Positions 1 to 8,920 are shown, numbered from the stretch's first letter. The stretch: 64,000 nucleotides of DNA from Steroidobacteraceae bacterium (GCA_019187185.1 JABAQU010000002.1:297248-361247), one strand, 5' to 3'. The notes: generated by a model from the sequence alone, not told the origin. Numbers and translations are program-made.

Positions 1-58
1 CGAGCCCGCTCGTCAGCCATGCGTGCAATTCGCCCGCGCGCGCGTCGTATTCGCCCAT
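1..58 (-). CDS. Start of a probable aminoglycoside-phosphotransferase-type sugar kinase (partial)
   Basis: Only the first 19 codons are in the window. Read from the ATG at 58 the peptide begins MGEYDARAGELHAWL, which resembles the N-terminus of the phosphotransferase-fold sugar kinases (AmgK type, cell-wall sugar recycling) that lie divergent from lptD in pseudomonads. There is no Shine-Dalgarno sequence; instead a TATAAT hexamer sits 6 nt before the ATG. Assignment rests on short similarity and synteny, so it is tentative. Confidence 0.4.
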   Translation of the reverse strand, partial: MGEYDARAGELHAWLTSGL

Positions 59-63
59 CCGCT

Positions 64-73
64 CATTATAATG
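64..73. promoter_or_regulatory. Palindromic double -10 element between divergent genes
   Basis: CATTATAATG is a perfect 10-bp palindrome that presents TATAAT on both strands (67-72 on plus, 70-65 on minus). On the minus strand the hexamer ends 6 nt before the ATG at 58. On the plus strand it ends 10 nt before the lptD ATG at 83. Neither strand shows a convincing -35 or a Shine-Dalgarno sequence, so both transcripts may be leaderless or nearly so. Confidence 0.5.
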
Positions 74-82
74 GCACGACAC

Positions 83-2323
83 ATGCCGCTTCCCCGCTGT
101 GACCGGCTGCTCGCGTACGCGCTCGGCGCCCTGCTGTTGCCGGCAGGCCTGCATGCGGCCGAACCCGGCGCGCCGCTGTGCTTCACCGCGACCGAGGGCC
201 GCGAAGCGCCGCCGCCGCAGGCGGCCGCGCCCGCGATATCGCCCACCGAGCTCGCGAACGCGCCCATCGAGGTCACGGGCGATCACGCGAGTCTCGGCGT
301 GAACGGCGACGCGGTGCTCTCGGGCAATGTGCAGGTGACGCAGGGCGATCGCTCGATCCACGCCGACCATGTCGAGTACGACGCCAAGGGTGGCCGTCTC
401 GCCGTCGACGGCAGGGTCGAGTATCGCGACCCGCTGCTCATCGTGCGCGGTCGCTCGGGTCGCTATTCGGCGACCGAGGGCGCGGACTTCAAGGGTGCGG
501 AATTCGAACTGCCGTCGCGCCCGGCGCGTGGCACGGCAGCCAGCATGACACTCGATGCCGTCGGCAATGCGCGGCTCACCGACGTCACGTTCACGACCTG
601 CCCGCTGACCGATCCGGCCTGGCGATTGCGCGCCGACCGGATCGATCTCGACAGCGCGCACCGCAACGGCGTCGGCCGCGGCACACGCGTCGAATTCAAG
701 GGCGTGCCGATCTTCTATGCCCCGTGGATATCGTTTCCGCTCGGGACCGAGCGCAAGAGCGGCTTCCTGTTCCCGGGCGCAGGCTATTCGACCCGCAGCG
801 GCGCGCAGCTGTCGGTGCCCTACTACTGGAACATCGCGCCGAACCGCGACCTCAGTTTCGAACCGGTGATCTTCGCGCGGCGCGGCATCGATGTCGCCGG
901 CAATTTCCGCTACCTGACTCGCGCGAGCCGCGGCAAGCTCGACGTGTCGTACCTGCCCGACGATCGATTGTTCGACGACGACCGCAGCTACGTGCATCTC
1001 GGCCACCGCAGCGAACTGCCGGCCGGCTGGCGCTTCTCCATCGATGCGGCCAACGCGAGCGACACGCAGTATTTCGAGGATTTCGGCCAGGGACCCGAGG
1101 GCACCAGCATCGCGTTCGTCGAACGCACGGCCGAGCTCACCTATCGCGACGCGCACTGGAACCTGCGCGGCGCGTTCCAGGATTTCCAGACGATCGACGT
1201 CGACGTCGCGGCCATCGACCGACCCTACGCCGCCGTGCCGCAACTCTATGCGAGCGCCGACTACCGTGTCGGGCAGGCGCTGCAGCTGCGTTACGGCTTC
1301 GAGGCGGAGGTCGTGAATTTCGAGCGCAATGTGGGCGTCACCGGCTGGCGCTACGACGCGGCGCCGCACCTCGGCCTCGACTGGCAGGGTGCGGGATATT
1401 TCATCCGGCCCGCACTGACCTGGCGCGCCACGGGCTATTCGCTCGAAGACACGGCGCCCGGTGCCGACCGTTCACCGCACCGCAGCCTGCCGACCGCGAG
1501 CCTCGACCTCGGCCTCATCTTCGAAGGCGCGACCGGCTCGCACGGCCAGCGCCGGCTCACGGTCGAGCCGCGCGCGCTCTACCAGTACACGCCGTATCGC
1601 AACCAGGACGCGCTGCCGGTCTTCGACACCGCCGTGCCCGACCTGACCCTCGTGCAGCTCTTTCGCACCAACCGCTATGTCGGCGGCGACCGCATCGCAG
1701 ATGCGAACCAGGCGAGCTTCGGCGTCACGAGCCGCGTGCTCGACGCGGCCAGCGGCCGGCAGCTCCTCGCCGCATCGATCGGCCAGACCGTGTACTTCGA
1801 CACGCCGCGCGTCTCGCTGCCCGGCGAACCGGTCACCGACCGCGACACCTCCGACCTGATCGCGCAGATCGCGCTCACGGCGCTGCGCGACTGGACCGCG
1901 GACCTCGGCGTGCAGTGGAACCCCGAGGCCTCGGAGCGCGAGCGCATGCAGGTACAGTTGCAGTACCGCCCCGCCGCAACGAGCGTCGTCAACGTCGGCT
2001 ACCGCTACCAGCGCGATCGCATCGACCAGGCCGATGCCTCGGTCGCGTGGCCGGTCACGAAACGCTGGAGCCTCTTCGGGCGCTACATCTACTCGCTGCA
2101 CGACGACGAGACGCTCGATCAATTCGCCGGCTTCGAATACCGCTCGTGCTGCTGGCGGTTTCGCGCGGTGGGCCGGCGATTCGTCAGCAGCCGCACCGGC
2201 GAGCGCGATACGGGCCTGTACCTGCAGCTGGAACTCAGCGGCCTCGCCAGTGTCGGATCATCGGCTGTGTCTTTCCTCGAGGACGCAATTCGGGGATACT
2301 CACCGGCCAGCCCAAGCCTTTGA
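83..2323 (+). CDS. lptD: LPS-assembly outer-membrane protein LptD
   Basis: This is the beta-barrel that inserts lipopolysaccharide into the outer leaflet together with LptE. The protein has 746 residues. A signal peptide (about residues 1-24) precedes an OstA-like periplasmic domain (about 40-160) and a long C-terminal barrel. The disulfide cysteines known from E. coli LptD are visible: C32, C173 (in TTCP) and the pair C689-C690 (in SCCW). I chose ATG 83 because it follows a TATAAT at 67-72. An in-frame ATG at 71 lies inside that hexamer and is less likely. The next gene, surA, encodes the chaperone that helps fold LptD; it follows after 17 bp, as in the classic gammaproteobacterial operon. 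Confidence 0.95.
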   Translation: MPLPRCDRLLAYALGALLLPAGLHAAEPGAPLCFTATEGREAPPPQAAAPAISPTELANAPIEVTGDHASLGVNGDAVLSGNVQVTQGDRSIHADHVEYDAKGGRLAVDGRVEYRDPLLIVRGRSGRYSATEGADFKGAEFELPSRPARGTAASMTLDAVGNARLTDVTFTTCPLTDPAWRLRADRIDLDSAHRNGVGRGTRVEFKGVPIFYAPWISFPLGTERKSGFLFPGAGYSTRSGAQLSVPYYWNIAPNRDLSFEPVIFARRGIDVAGNFRYLTRASRGKLDVSYLPDDRLFDDDRSYVHLGHRSELPAGWRFSIDAANASDTQYFEDFGQGPEGTSIAFVERTAELTYRDAHWNLRGAFQDFQTIDVDVAAIDRPYAAVPQLYASADYRVGQALQLRYGFEAEVVNFERNVGVTGWRYDAAPHLGLDWQGAGYFIRPALTWRATGYSLEDTAPGADRSPHRSLPTASLDLGLIFEGATGSHGQRRLTVEPRALYQYTPYRNQDALPVFDTAVPDLTLVQLFRTNRYVGGDRIADANQASFGVTSRVLDAASGRQLLAASIGQTVYFDTPRVSLPGEPVTDRDTSDLIAQIALTALRDWTADLGVQWNPEASERERMQVQLQYRPAATSVVNVGYRYQRDRIDQADASVAWPVTKRWSLFGRYIYSLHDDETLDQFAGFEYRSCCWRFRAVGRRFVSSRTGERDTGLYLQLELSGLASVGSSAVSFLEDAIRGYSPASPSL

Positions 2324-2340
2324 CACACCTCGGAAAATCC

Positions 2341-3642
2341 ATGCCACGACTCCTGCTCGCCGCGCTGCTCGCGGCCTTCGCCAGCGGCACCGCATACGCG
2401 CAGACGCGCGAGCTCGCCTCGGGCGGCGAACTGCTCGACCGCGTCGCGGCGATCGTCAACGACGGCGTCGTGCTGAAGAGCGAAGTCGATGAACAGGTGA
2501 AGCTCATCAGCGCGCGGCTGCGGCAGCAGGGACTCGAACTGCCGCCGGCGAACGTGCTGCGCCAGCAGGTGCTCGAGCGGCTGGTGACGCAGGAAGTGCA
2601 GATGCAACGCGCGAGCCGCGCCGGCCTCAAGGTCACCGACGAGATGGTGAACAACGCCCTGCAGGACGTCGCACGACGCAACGGCATCGCGCTCACGCAG
2701 TTGCCCGCGGCGCTCGCGAGCCAGGGGATCGACTACACGAGCTACCGCGACGACCTGCGCAAGGAGATCACGCTCAGCATGCTGCGCCAGCGCGACGTCG
2801 TCGCCCGTATCATGATTTCGCCGCGCGAGATCGACCAGTACCTCGAGCGCGAGAAGAATTCGCCGTCCGAGTCGACCTCATACAATCTGTCGCACATCCT
2901 GATCGCGGTCCCGCAGGCCGCCACACCGGAGCAGGTCGCCGAGGCCGAGAAACGCGCGGAAGACGTGCACCGGCGCGCGCTCGCCGGCGAGGACTTCGCC
3001 AGCCTCGCGGTCGCATATTCCAACAGCCAGACCGCGCTCGAGGGCGGCTCGCTCGGCTGGCGCAAGGGCACGGAGCTGCCCACCGTGCTCGCCGACGCCG
3101 TCGTGCAGCTGAAGGCGGGCGAGGTGAGCAACGTGATCCGCACGCCGAGCGGCTTTCACCTCGTGCGCGTCAACGAGATCCGCAGCTCGGACGGCCCTGC
3201 GATGGTGCAGCAGGTGCACGCGCGGCATATCCTCATCAAGACGAACGAACTGCAGGACGATGCGACGGTCAGGCAGCGCCTTGCCGCCGTGCGCGAACGC
3301 ATCCTGAAGGGCGAAGACTTCGCCGGTCTCGCGAGCACCATGTCGGAAGACCCGGGCTCGGCGGCCGAGGGCGGCGACCTCGGCTGGACGAACCCGGGCA
3401 CCTTCGTGCCCGAATTCGAGGCGCAGCTCGCCGCACTGAAGGAAGGCGAGATCAGCGAGCCGTTCCAGACGCAGTTCGGCTGGCATATCGTGCAGCTGCT
3501 CGGGCGCCGCGAGGTCGACAACAGCGCGGAGATGAAACGGCAGCGCGCGTTCGTCGCGTTGCGCGAAAGCAAGGCCGAGGAAGAGACCGAGCTGTGGCTG
3601 CGCCGCCTGCGCGACGAAGCCTACGTCGAATACAGGATGTAG
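2341..3642 (+). CDS. surA: Periplasmic chaperone and peptidyl-prolyl isomerase SurA
   Basis: SurA escorts unfolded outer-membrane proteins, LptD among them, through the periplasm to the Bam complex. The 433-residue protein starts with a clear signal peptide (cleavage near AYA-QT, residue 20). The SurA N-domain follows (about 25-170), then two parvulin domains (about 181-280, beginning YNLSHILIA, and 292-390, beginning HARHILI), then a short C-terminal helix. Length matches the family (about 430). The open frame extends far upstream through lptD, but ATG 2341 gives the signal peptide and the expected length. Confidence 0.95.
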   Translation: MPRLLLAALLAAFASGTAYAQTRELASGGELLDRVAAIVNDGVVLKSEVDEQVKLISARLRQQGLELPPANVLRQQVLERLVTQEVQMQRASRAGLKVTDEMVNNALQDVARRNGIALTQLPAALASQGIDYTSYRDDLRKEITLSMLRQRDVVARIMISPREIDQYLEREKNSPSESTSYNLSHILIAVPQAATPEQVAEAEKRAEDVHRRALAGEDFASLAVAYSNSQTALEGGSLGWRKGTELPTVLADAVVQLKAGEVSNVIRTPSGFHLVRVNEIRSSDGPAMVQQVHARHILIKTNELQDDATVRQRLAAVRERILKGEDFAGLASTMSEDPGSAAEGGDLGWTNPGTFVPEFEAQLAALKEGEISEPFQTQFGWHIVQLLGRREVDNSAEMKRQRAFVALRESKAEEETELWLRRLRDEAYVEYRM

Positions 3643-3652
3643 CGGGAGCCTG

Positions 3653-4636
3653 ATGCGCCTGCCACGCATCGCGCTCACCTCCGGCGAACCCGCGGGCATC
3701 GGCCCCGAGCTGTGCGCGGCGGTCGCGCGCGGCGCCTGGCCCTGCGAACTCGTCTGCCTCGGTGATCGCGCACTGCTCGCCGAGCGCGCGGCCTCGACCG
3801 GCGGGTCGCTGGTCCTGCACGACTACCGGCGCAGCGAAGCCCACGCCCACGTGCCGGGCGAGCTGCGGATCGCGCACACTGCGCTCGGTGCGGCGTCGCA
3901 GGCAGGGCGACCCGACCGCCGCAACGCGTCCTATGTGCTCGCGCTGCTCGACGCCGCCATGACCGGCGCGATCACCCACGAATTCGACGCGATCGTCACG
4001 GCGCCGGTGCAGAAGAGCATCATCAACGAAGCCGGCATCGCCTTCACCGGCCACACCGAATACCTCGCCGCGCACAGCGGCATCGCGCGGCCCGTGATGC
4101 TGCTCGTTGCGGGCAGCCTGCGTGTGGCATTGGCCACGACGCACCTGCCGCTGCGCGAGGTGAGCGCCACGATCACCAAGGCGCTGCTGCGCGAGGTCCT
4201 CGACGTGCTCGCGACCGATCTCGCGCGCCTCTTCGGCCTCGCGCGGCCGCGCATCCTCGTGTGCGGCGTGAACCCGCATGCCGGCGAAGCCGGCCATCTC
4301 GGCCGCGAGGAGCTCGACGTGATCGCGCCGGCGCTCGCGGACGCGCGCGCACGCGGGCTCGACGTCACGGGGCCGGTGCCGGCCGACACCGCCTTCGTGC
4401 CGGCGCAACTGGCGGGACACGACGCCGTGCTCGCGATGTACCACGACCAGGGCCTGCCCGTGCTGAAGCATGCGGGCTTCGGCCGCGCCGTCAATGTCAC
4501 GCTCGGGCTGCCGTTCATCCGTACGTCCGTCGATCACGGCACGGCACTCGACCTCGCCGGCACCGGCCGCGCCGATCCCGGCAGCCTCGAAGCGGCGCTC
4601 GCGCTCGCGATCGAGATGGCGAACCGGCGACGCTGA
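3653..4636 (+). CDS. pdxA: 4-hydroxythreonine-4-phosphate dehydrogenase PdxA
   Basis: A 327-residue NAD-dependent, metal-dependent dehydrogenase that oxidises 4-phosphohydroxy-L-threonine in pyridoxal phosphate synthesis. Family motifs are GEPAGIGPEL near the N-terminus, TAPVQKS followed by FTGHTEYL (metal histidine), MYHDQGLPVLK and RTSVDHGTALDLAG near the C-terminus. GGGAG just upstream serves as ribosome binding site for ATG 3653. It sits 10 bp after surA and 1 bp before rsmA, so it is cotranscribed. Confidence 0.95.
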   Translation: MRLPRIALTSGEPAGIGPELCAAVARGAWPCELVCLGDRALLAERAASTGGSLVLHDYRRSEAHAHVPGELRIAHTALGAASQAGRPDRRNASYVLALLDAAMTGAITHEFDAIVTAPVQKSIINEAGIAFTGHTEYLAAHSGIARPVMLLVAGSLRVALATTHLPLREVSATITKALLREVLDVLATDLARLFGLARPRILVCGVNPHAGEAGHLGREELDVIAPALADARARGLDVTGPVPADTAFVPAQLAGHDAVLAMYHDQGLPVLKHAGFGRAVNVTLGLPFIRTSVDHGTALDLAGTGRADPGSLEAALALAIEMANRRR

Positions 4637-4637
4637 C

Positions 4638-5417
4638 GTGCCGGCGCGCGCGCGCAAGCGCTTCGGGCAGCATTTCCTGCACGACCCCGCGATGGTCGAG
4701 CGCATCGTGCGCGCCGTCGCACCGCGGCCCGGCGACGCGATCGTCGAGATCGGCCCGGGACGCGGCGTGCTGACGCGGGCGCTGCTCGCGGCGGCAGGCC
4801 GCCTCGATGCCGTCGAGATCGACCGCGACCTCGCCGCGCAGCTGTCGCAGGAGTTGCCCGCCGCCGCGGGCCTCACGCTGCACGTCGGCGATGCGTTGCG
4901 CTTCGATTTCGCGGCGCTCGCCGCGGCGCGCGGTGCGCGTCTGCGCGTGGTCGGCAACCTGCCGTACAACATTTCGACACCGCTGCTGTTCCACCTGCTG
5001 GCAACGCCCGCAGCGCTCGACGACCTGCACGTGATGCTGCAGCGGGAGGTGATCGAACGCATGGCGGCCGTGCCCGGCAGCGCCGACTACGGCCGGCTCA
5101 CGGTGATGCTCGCGCCCTGGGTGCGTGTCGAGAAACTGTTCGATGTCGGTCCCGGCGCCTTCCAGCCGCCGCCGAAAGTCTGGTCGTCCGTCGCGCGCCT
5201 CGTCGTCCGGCGTACGCCTGCCTTCGATGTGCCGCCCGCATTCGGGGAAATCGTCCTGCGCGCCTTTTCCGCAAGGCGCAAGACCTTGCGCAATGCCCTG
5301 CGGCCCATGCTCGACGCCGCCGCGATCGAGGCGGCCGGCATCGATCCGGGCGTGCGCGCCGAGGTCCTCGCGCCTGCGCAGTTCGCCGCACTTGCGCGCC
5401 TCGCCCCGCAGCGATAG
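4638..5417 (+). CDS. rsmA: 16S rRNA dimethyladenosine transferase RsmA (KsgA)
   Basis: This enzyme dimethylates two adjacent adenosines near the 3' end of 16S rRNA, a late 30S maturation step. The GTG at 4638 gives MPARARKRFGQHFLHDP, which aligns with the KsgA N-terminus, and a 259-residue product. SAM-binding EIGPGRGVLT, the catalytic NLPYNIS motif and FQPPPKVWSS are present. The start lies 1 bp after the pdxA stop. The open frame extends upstream within pdxA, but that part does not resemble the family. Confidence 0.94.
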   Translation: MPARARKRFGQHFLHDPAMVERIVRAVAPRPGDAIVEIGPGRGVLTRALLAAAGRLDAVEIDRDLAAQLSQELPAAAGLTLHVGDALRFDFAALAAARGARLRVVGNLPYNISTPLLFHLLATPAALDDLHVMLQREVIERMAAVPGSADYGRLTVMLAPWVRVEKLFDVGPGAFQPPPKVWSSVARLVVRRTPAFDVPPAFGEIVLRAFSARRKTLRNALRPMLDAAAIEAAGIDPGVRAEVLAPAQFAALARLAPQR

Positions 5418-5426
5418 CGTGAGCCC

Positions 5427-5876
5427 ATGTCCATCTACCGCCGCATACTGATTCCCGTCGACCTGACCGACGACAGCAGCAGGGTCGGTGAGCGTGCGAA
5501 GGCTGTTGCAGCGGTATTCGGCGCGCAGGTCGAATTGCTGCACGTCGTCGAGTTCGTGCCCGTCGAGCCGATGGGCGAGACACTGATGCCCGCGGTTGCG
5601 ATCGAGGACGAACTCGTGAAGCGCGCGAAGACGCGCCTCGCCGCGCTCGCGGAATCGCTCGGCTTCGCCGGTGCACCGGTCCATGTCGAAGCCGGCAACG
5701 TGAAGGCCGAGATCATCCGCGTGGCCCGCGAGCGCGACGCCGACCTGATCGTGCTCGGCAGTCGCGAGCGCCACGGCCTGTCGATACTCGTCAATCTCAC
5801 CGAAGACACGGTACTGCACGGGGCGCCCTGCGACGTGCTCGCCGTACGCGTCGGTACGCGCGCGGCGAGCCCATGA
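5427..5876 (+). CDS. Universal stress protein (UspA family)
   Basis: A 149-residue single Usp domain: an N-terminal RRILIPVDLTDDS strand-loop and a C-terminal VLGSRERHGLSILVNLTEDT segment ending in DVLAVR. The Gly-x2-Gly-x9-Gly-Ser pattern of ATP-binding Usp proteins is not matched: the second part reads NLTED where GS is expected. It may therefore belong to the non-ATP-binding UspA-like branch. It is inserted between rsmA and apaG, which are usually adjacent, and overlaps apaG by 4 bp, implying translational coupling. Target and role are unknown. Confidence 0.85.
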   Translation: MSIYRRILIPVDLTDDSSRVGERAKAVAAVFGAQVELLHVVEFVPVEPMGETLMPAVAIEDELVKRAKTRLAALAESLGFAGAPVHVEAGNVKAEIIRVARERDADLIVLGSRERHGLSILVNLTEDTVLHGAPCDVLAVRVGTRAASP

Positions 5877-6253
5877 TGAGCGCCGCGCATCGCATCCGGG
5901 TCGAGGTCGAAACGGCTTATCTCGACGAGCAGTCGGAGCCGCGCGAGCACCGCTACGTGTTCGCGTACACGATCACGATCCGCAACGACGGGCCGACGCC
6001 GGCGCGGCTGCTGACACGCCACTGGGTGATCACCGACGCGAACGGCAAGGTGCAGGAAGTGCGCGGCGACGGGGTCGTCGGCGAACAGCCGCACCTGAAA
6101 CCCGGCCAGGGATTTCGCTATTCGAGCGGCGCCGTGATCGAAACGCCGGTCGGCGCAATGCAGGGCTCCTACCAGATGGTGACCGACGACGGGTTCGCCT
6201 TCGACGCCCCGATTCCGCCCTTCCGGCTCGCGATCCCGGGCGTATTGCACTGA
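5873..6253 (+). CDS. apaG: ApaG protein
   Basis: A 126-residue Fn3-like domain protein close in length and sequence to E. coli ApaG (125 residues): YVFAYTITIRN, LLTRHWVITDANG, GVVGEQPHLKPG and GAVIETPVGAMQGSY are conserved blocks. The biochemical role of ApaG is still unsettled; it is genetically linked to ApaH and Ap4A. Two adjacent ATGs (5873, 5876) are possible starts, and both overlap the usp stop. Confidence 0.93.
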   Translation: MMSAAHRIRVEVETAYLDEQSEPREHRYVFAYTITIRNDGPTPARLLTRHWVITDANGKVQEVRGDGVVGEQPHLKPGQGFRYSSGAVIETPVGAMQGSYQMVTDDGFAFDAPIPPFRLAIPGVLH

Positions 6254-6306
6254 GCGGTTGACGCAGATCATTCTCCGGCGCGCGGCGCGGCCGGACAATG
6301 TGCGCC

Positions 6307-7521
6307 ATGAAAGCCCGCCTCACGCTCGCCCTGCTGCTCGCAGGCTGTTCCTCGATGACCGTTGCGGCCACGGAAGAAGCCGGTGCACCGCCTGCGGTCA
6401 CGCCTTACGCCGACCTGCGCTACCGCCTCGAACTCGTCGACCAGGCGGGACTCGCGCGCGATGCGACGGCCTCGACGCTGCGCGCACGCGGCGGCCTGCG
6501 CTCGCGCGAGTGGCACGGCTTCGCCGCGCTCGTCGAGGGCGAGGCGACCGTGCGGGTCGGCGGCGAGCAATACAACGACACCGTGAACGGGCGTACGCAG
6601 TACCCGGTGGTCGCGGATCCCGAGGATGCGATCGTCAACCAGGCGTGGCTGCGCTTCAAACCGAACGACCGGTTTGCGCTGCAGGCCGGCCGGCAGGCCG
6701 TGAACCTCGACAACCAGCGCTGGATCGGCTCGGTCGGCTGGCGGCAGAACGACCAGACGCTCGATGCGGCCGGCGTGACCGTGTCGCCCACGAAGGCCGT
6801 CACGTTCGGCTGGACACACGCGTGGCGCGTCAATCGCGTGTTCGGCACGGACTCTCCGCAGGGCACCTGGCGCGACAACGACATCGACCTCGTGCGGGTT
6901 GCGGCCGAGCTCGGCCGGTTCGGCACGCTGGTCGGCTACGGCTATCTGCTCGACATTCCGGATGCGCCTGCCGTCTCGTCGCAGACGTTCGGCGCGCGCT
7001 ATTCCGGCAGCCGCGCCACCGGCGGCAAGGTGAAGCTGCTGTACGCGCTCGAATATGCCCGCCAGAGCGAATACGGCGCAAACCCCGGCGGCTTCGCGCT
7101 CGACTACGTACTCGTCGAGCCGGGCATGGCGATCGGCCCCGCGACCCTCAAGGCGGGCTTCGAGCAGCTCGAAGGCAACGGCACCGTCGCGTTGCAGACC
7201 CCGCTCGCCACGCTGCACGCATTCAACGGCTGGGCCGACAAGTACCTGTCGACGCCGCCGAACGGCCTGCGCGACATCTATGTCGACGCGTCGTGGGCGT
7301 TCAAGGGAGCCGGTGTCCTCGCCGGCACGACCGTGCGCGTCGCCCGGCACGAATACCGCGCCGAACACGTATCGGCGCGTTACGGCAGCGAGTGGAATGC
7401 CCAGGTGGCGCGCCCGTTCGGCAAGCACGTCAGCGCGCTCGCGAAGTTCGCGTCCTACGACGCGGACACGCTGGCAACCGATACGACCAAGGTCTGGTTC
7501 GCGGTCGAGGCAAAATTCTGA
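6307..7521 (+). CDS. Outer-membrane beta-barrel protein (porin or alginate-export-like)
   Basis: A 404-residue exported protein of alternating hydrophobic strands, many aromatic girdle residues and a C-terminal phenylalanine (VEAKF) typical of Bam substrates. Long beta-hairpin stretches such as AWLRFKPNDRFALQAGRQAV resemble the alginate-export/phosphate-selective porin families. The N-terminus MKARLTLALLLAGC carries a perfect lipobox, odd for a barrel; a signal peptidase I site (VAA-TEE) lies just after it. ATG 6298 is an alternative start 9 nt upstream. It lies between apaG and apaH, which normally adjoin. The substrate cannot be told. Confidence 0.7.
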   Translation: MKARLTLALLLAGCSSMTVAATEEAGAPPAVTPYADLRYRLELVDQAGLARDATASTLRARGGLRSREWHGFAALVEGEATVRVGGEQYNDTVNGRTQYPVVADPEDAIVNQAWLRFKPNDRFALQAGRQAVNLDNQRWIGSVGWRQNDQTLDAAGVTVSPTKAVTFGWTHAWRVNRVFGTDSPQGTWRDNDIDLVRVAAELGRFGTLVGYGYLLDIPDAPAVSSQTFGARYSGSRATGGKVKLLYALEYARQSEYGANPGGFALDYVLVEPGMAIGPATLKAGFEQLEGNGTVALQTPLATLHAFNGWADKYLSTPPNGLRDIYVDASWAFKGAGVLAGTTVRVARHEYRAEHVSARYGSEWNAQVARPFGKHVSALAKFASYDADTLATDTTKVWFAVEAKF

Positions 7522-7574
7522 GCCGCAGCCCCTGCCAGCCGCTCGGCTAAACTGCCGGACCGGAGGTACCCGGT

Positions 7575-8411
7575 TTGGCACGCTACGCGATCGGCGACGT
7601 ACAGGGCTGTTACGACGAACTGCGTGCGCTGCTCGCCGCGCTCGGCTTCCGCGCCGACCGCGACGAACTGTGGTTCGTCGGCGACCTCGTCAACCGGGGG
7701 CCGCAATCGCTCGAGGTGCTGCGCTTCGTGCGGGATCTCGGCGCAGGCGCGCAATGCGTGCTCGGCAACCACGACCTGCACCTCCTCGCGGTGGCGCTCG
7801 GACACGGCGGGCGGCGGCTGAAGCGCGGCGACACGCTCGATGCCGTGCTCGGCGCGCCCGACCGGGAGCGCCTGCTCGAGTGGCTGCTGACGCGCCCCCT
7901 CGCCCACCACGACGCCGCGCGCGGCGATCTGCTCGTGCACGCGGGGCTCGTGCCGCAATGGCGCGCGGTCGATGCCGCGCGCCTCGCGCATGAAGTCGAA
8001 CAGGCGCTGGCGCACGATGCGCCGGCCGTGTTCGGGCAGATGTACGGCAACGACCCCGACACGTGGAGCGAATCGCTCGCCGGCGCCGCGCGCCGGCGCT
8101 TCGTGATCAACGCACTGACACGCCTGCGCTACTGCACGGCAGAGGGACGCATGGACCTCTCGCAGAAGGGCGCACCGGGCACGGCCGTACTGCCCCTTGC
8201 GCCGTGGTTCACGTTTGGCGACGTGCAGTCGCGCGGCGCGCGCGTGATCTGTGGCCACTGGTCGACGCTCGGTTACAGCGCGAGCCACGGTGTCGTCGCG
8301 ATCGATACGGGCTGCGTGTGGGGCGGCGCGCTGACGGCACTGCCACTCGACGATCCCGGCGCGCCGCCGGTGCAGACGGCCTGCCGCGCGTATCAGGGCA
8401 TCGAAGACTGA
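7575..8411 (+). CDS. apaH: Symmetrical bis(5'-nucleosyl)-tetraphosphatase ApaH
   Basis: Hydrolyses Ap4A to two ADP, limiting stress dinucleotides and Np4 RNA caps. It is a 278-residue metallophosphoesterase with GDVQGCYDEL, GDLVNRGPQS and LGNHDLHLL, the metal-binding signature blocks, and a late GHWSTLGY block. The start is a rare TTG at 7575, supported by GGAGG at 7562-7566 with 8-nt spacing and by the MARYAIGDVQG N-terminus. Its 3' end overlaps the convergent lipoprotein gene by 19 bp. Confidence 0.95.
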   Translation: MARYAIGDVQGCYDELRALLAALGFRADRDELWFVGDLVNRGPQSLEVLRFVRDLGAGAQCVLGNHDLHLLAVALGHGGRRLKRGDTLDAVLGAPDRERLLEWLLTRPLAHHDAARGDLLVHAGLVPQWRAVDAARLAHEVEQALAHDAPAVFGQMYGNDPDTWSESLAGAARRRFVINALTRLRYCTAEGRMDLSQKGAPGTAVLPLAPWFTFGDVQSRGARVICGHWSTLGYSASHGVVAIDTGCVWGGALTALPLDDPGAPPVQTACRAYQGIED

Positions 8412-8896
8412 GGTGTCGCGGGCGTATCCGGCGCCTGCGGGAAGACGACCGGCGGTGGCGCCGCAATGCCCCAGCTGAGCGACACCTCGCGCGTGCCGGG
8501 CGCATACACCTCGGGCGGGATCGGGATCTCCACCGGGGCGCTGCCCTCCGTGGTGAGCGGCAGCACCGCACGCTGCGCGCCCCGCACTTCGAGCACGCTG
8601 AAACGCCCGGGCCAGGTCCGCACGGCCATGCGCATCGGCCAGCCACGCGCGTAGGTGGGGGTCGCCACCGCCGCGCCGCTCGCGGGCGCGGCGGACAGAT
8701 CGAGCACGAGCGTATTGCCGCTCCAGTACTGCGGTATCGCCATGCCCGAGCCTGCCGCGAAAGTCAACTCGTCGACGGATGCCGGCGCGGCAGGGGGCGG
8801 CTTCGACCACGGCCACGACAACCGCGGCAGACTGCTGCAGCCGGCAACCAGCCCCGCCGCGACGACCCACCCGATCCACGTCCTCGACTCGCGCAC
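8393..8896 (-). CDS. Predicted lipoprotein of unknown function
   Basis: A 167-residue protein with a short signal and lipobox (LVAGC, Cys about residue 20), followed by a proline-rich linker and a beta-rich domain containing VLPLTTEGSAPVEIPIPP. I do not recognise a family. GTG 8896 is preceded by GAGAGG at good spacing; an in-frame ATG at 8926 is an alternative. It is divergent from the dioxygenase gene with only 36 bp between starts, and convergent with apaH. Confidence 0.65.
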   Translation of the reverse strand: MRESRTWIGWVVAAGLVAGCSSLPRLSWPWSKPPPAAPASVDELTFAAGSGMAIPQYWSGNTLVLDLSAAPASGAAVATPTYARGWPMRMAVRTWPGRFSVLEVRGAQRAVLPLTTEGSAPVEIPIPPEVYAPGTREVSLSWGIAAPPPVVFPQAPDTPATPQSSMP

Positions 8897-8920
8897 GCTC
8901 GCACCTCTCGCGCCCGTGTG

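Noticed and set aside
178..2340. In-frame upstream extension of surA through lptD
   Set aside because: The extension is in a shifted frame over lptD and lacks protein-like sequence; ATG 2341 gives a proper signal peptide and normal SurA length.
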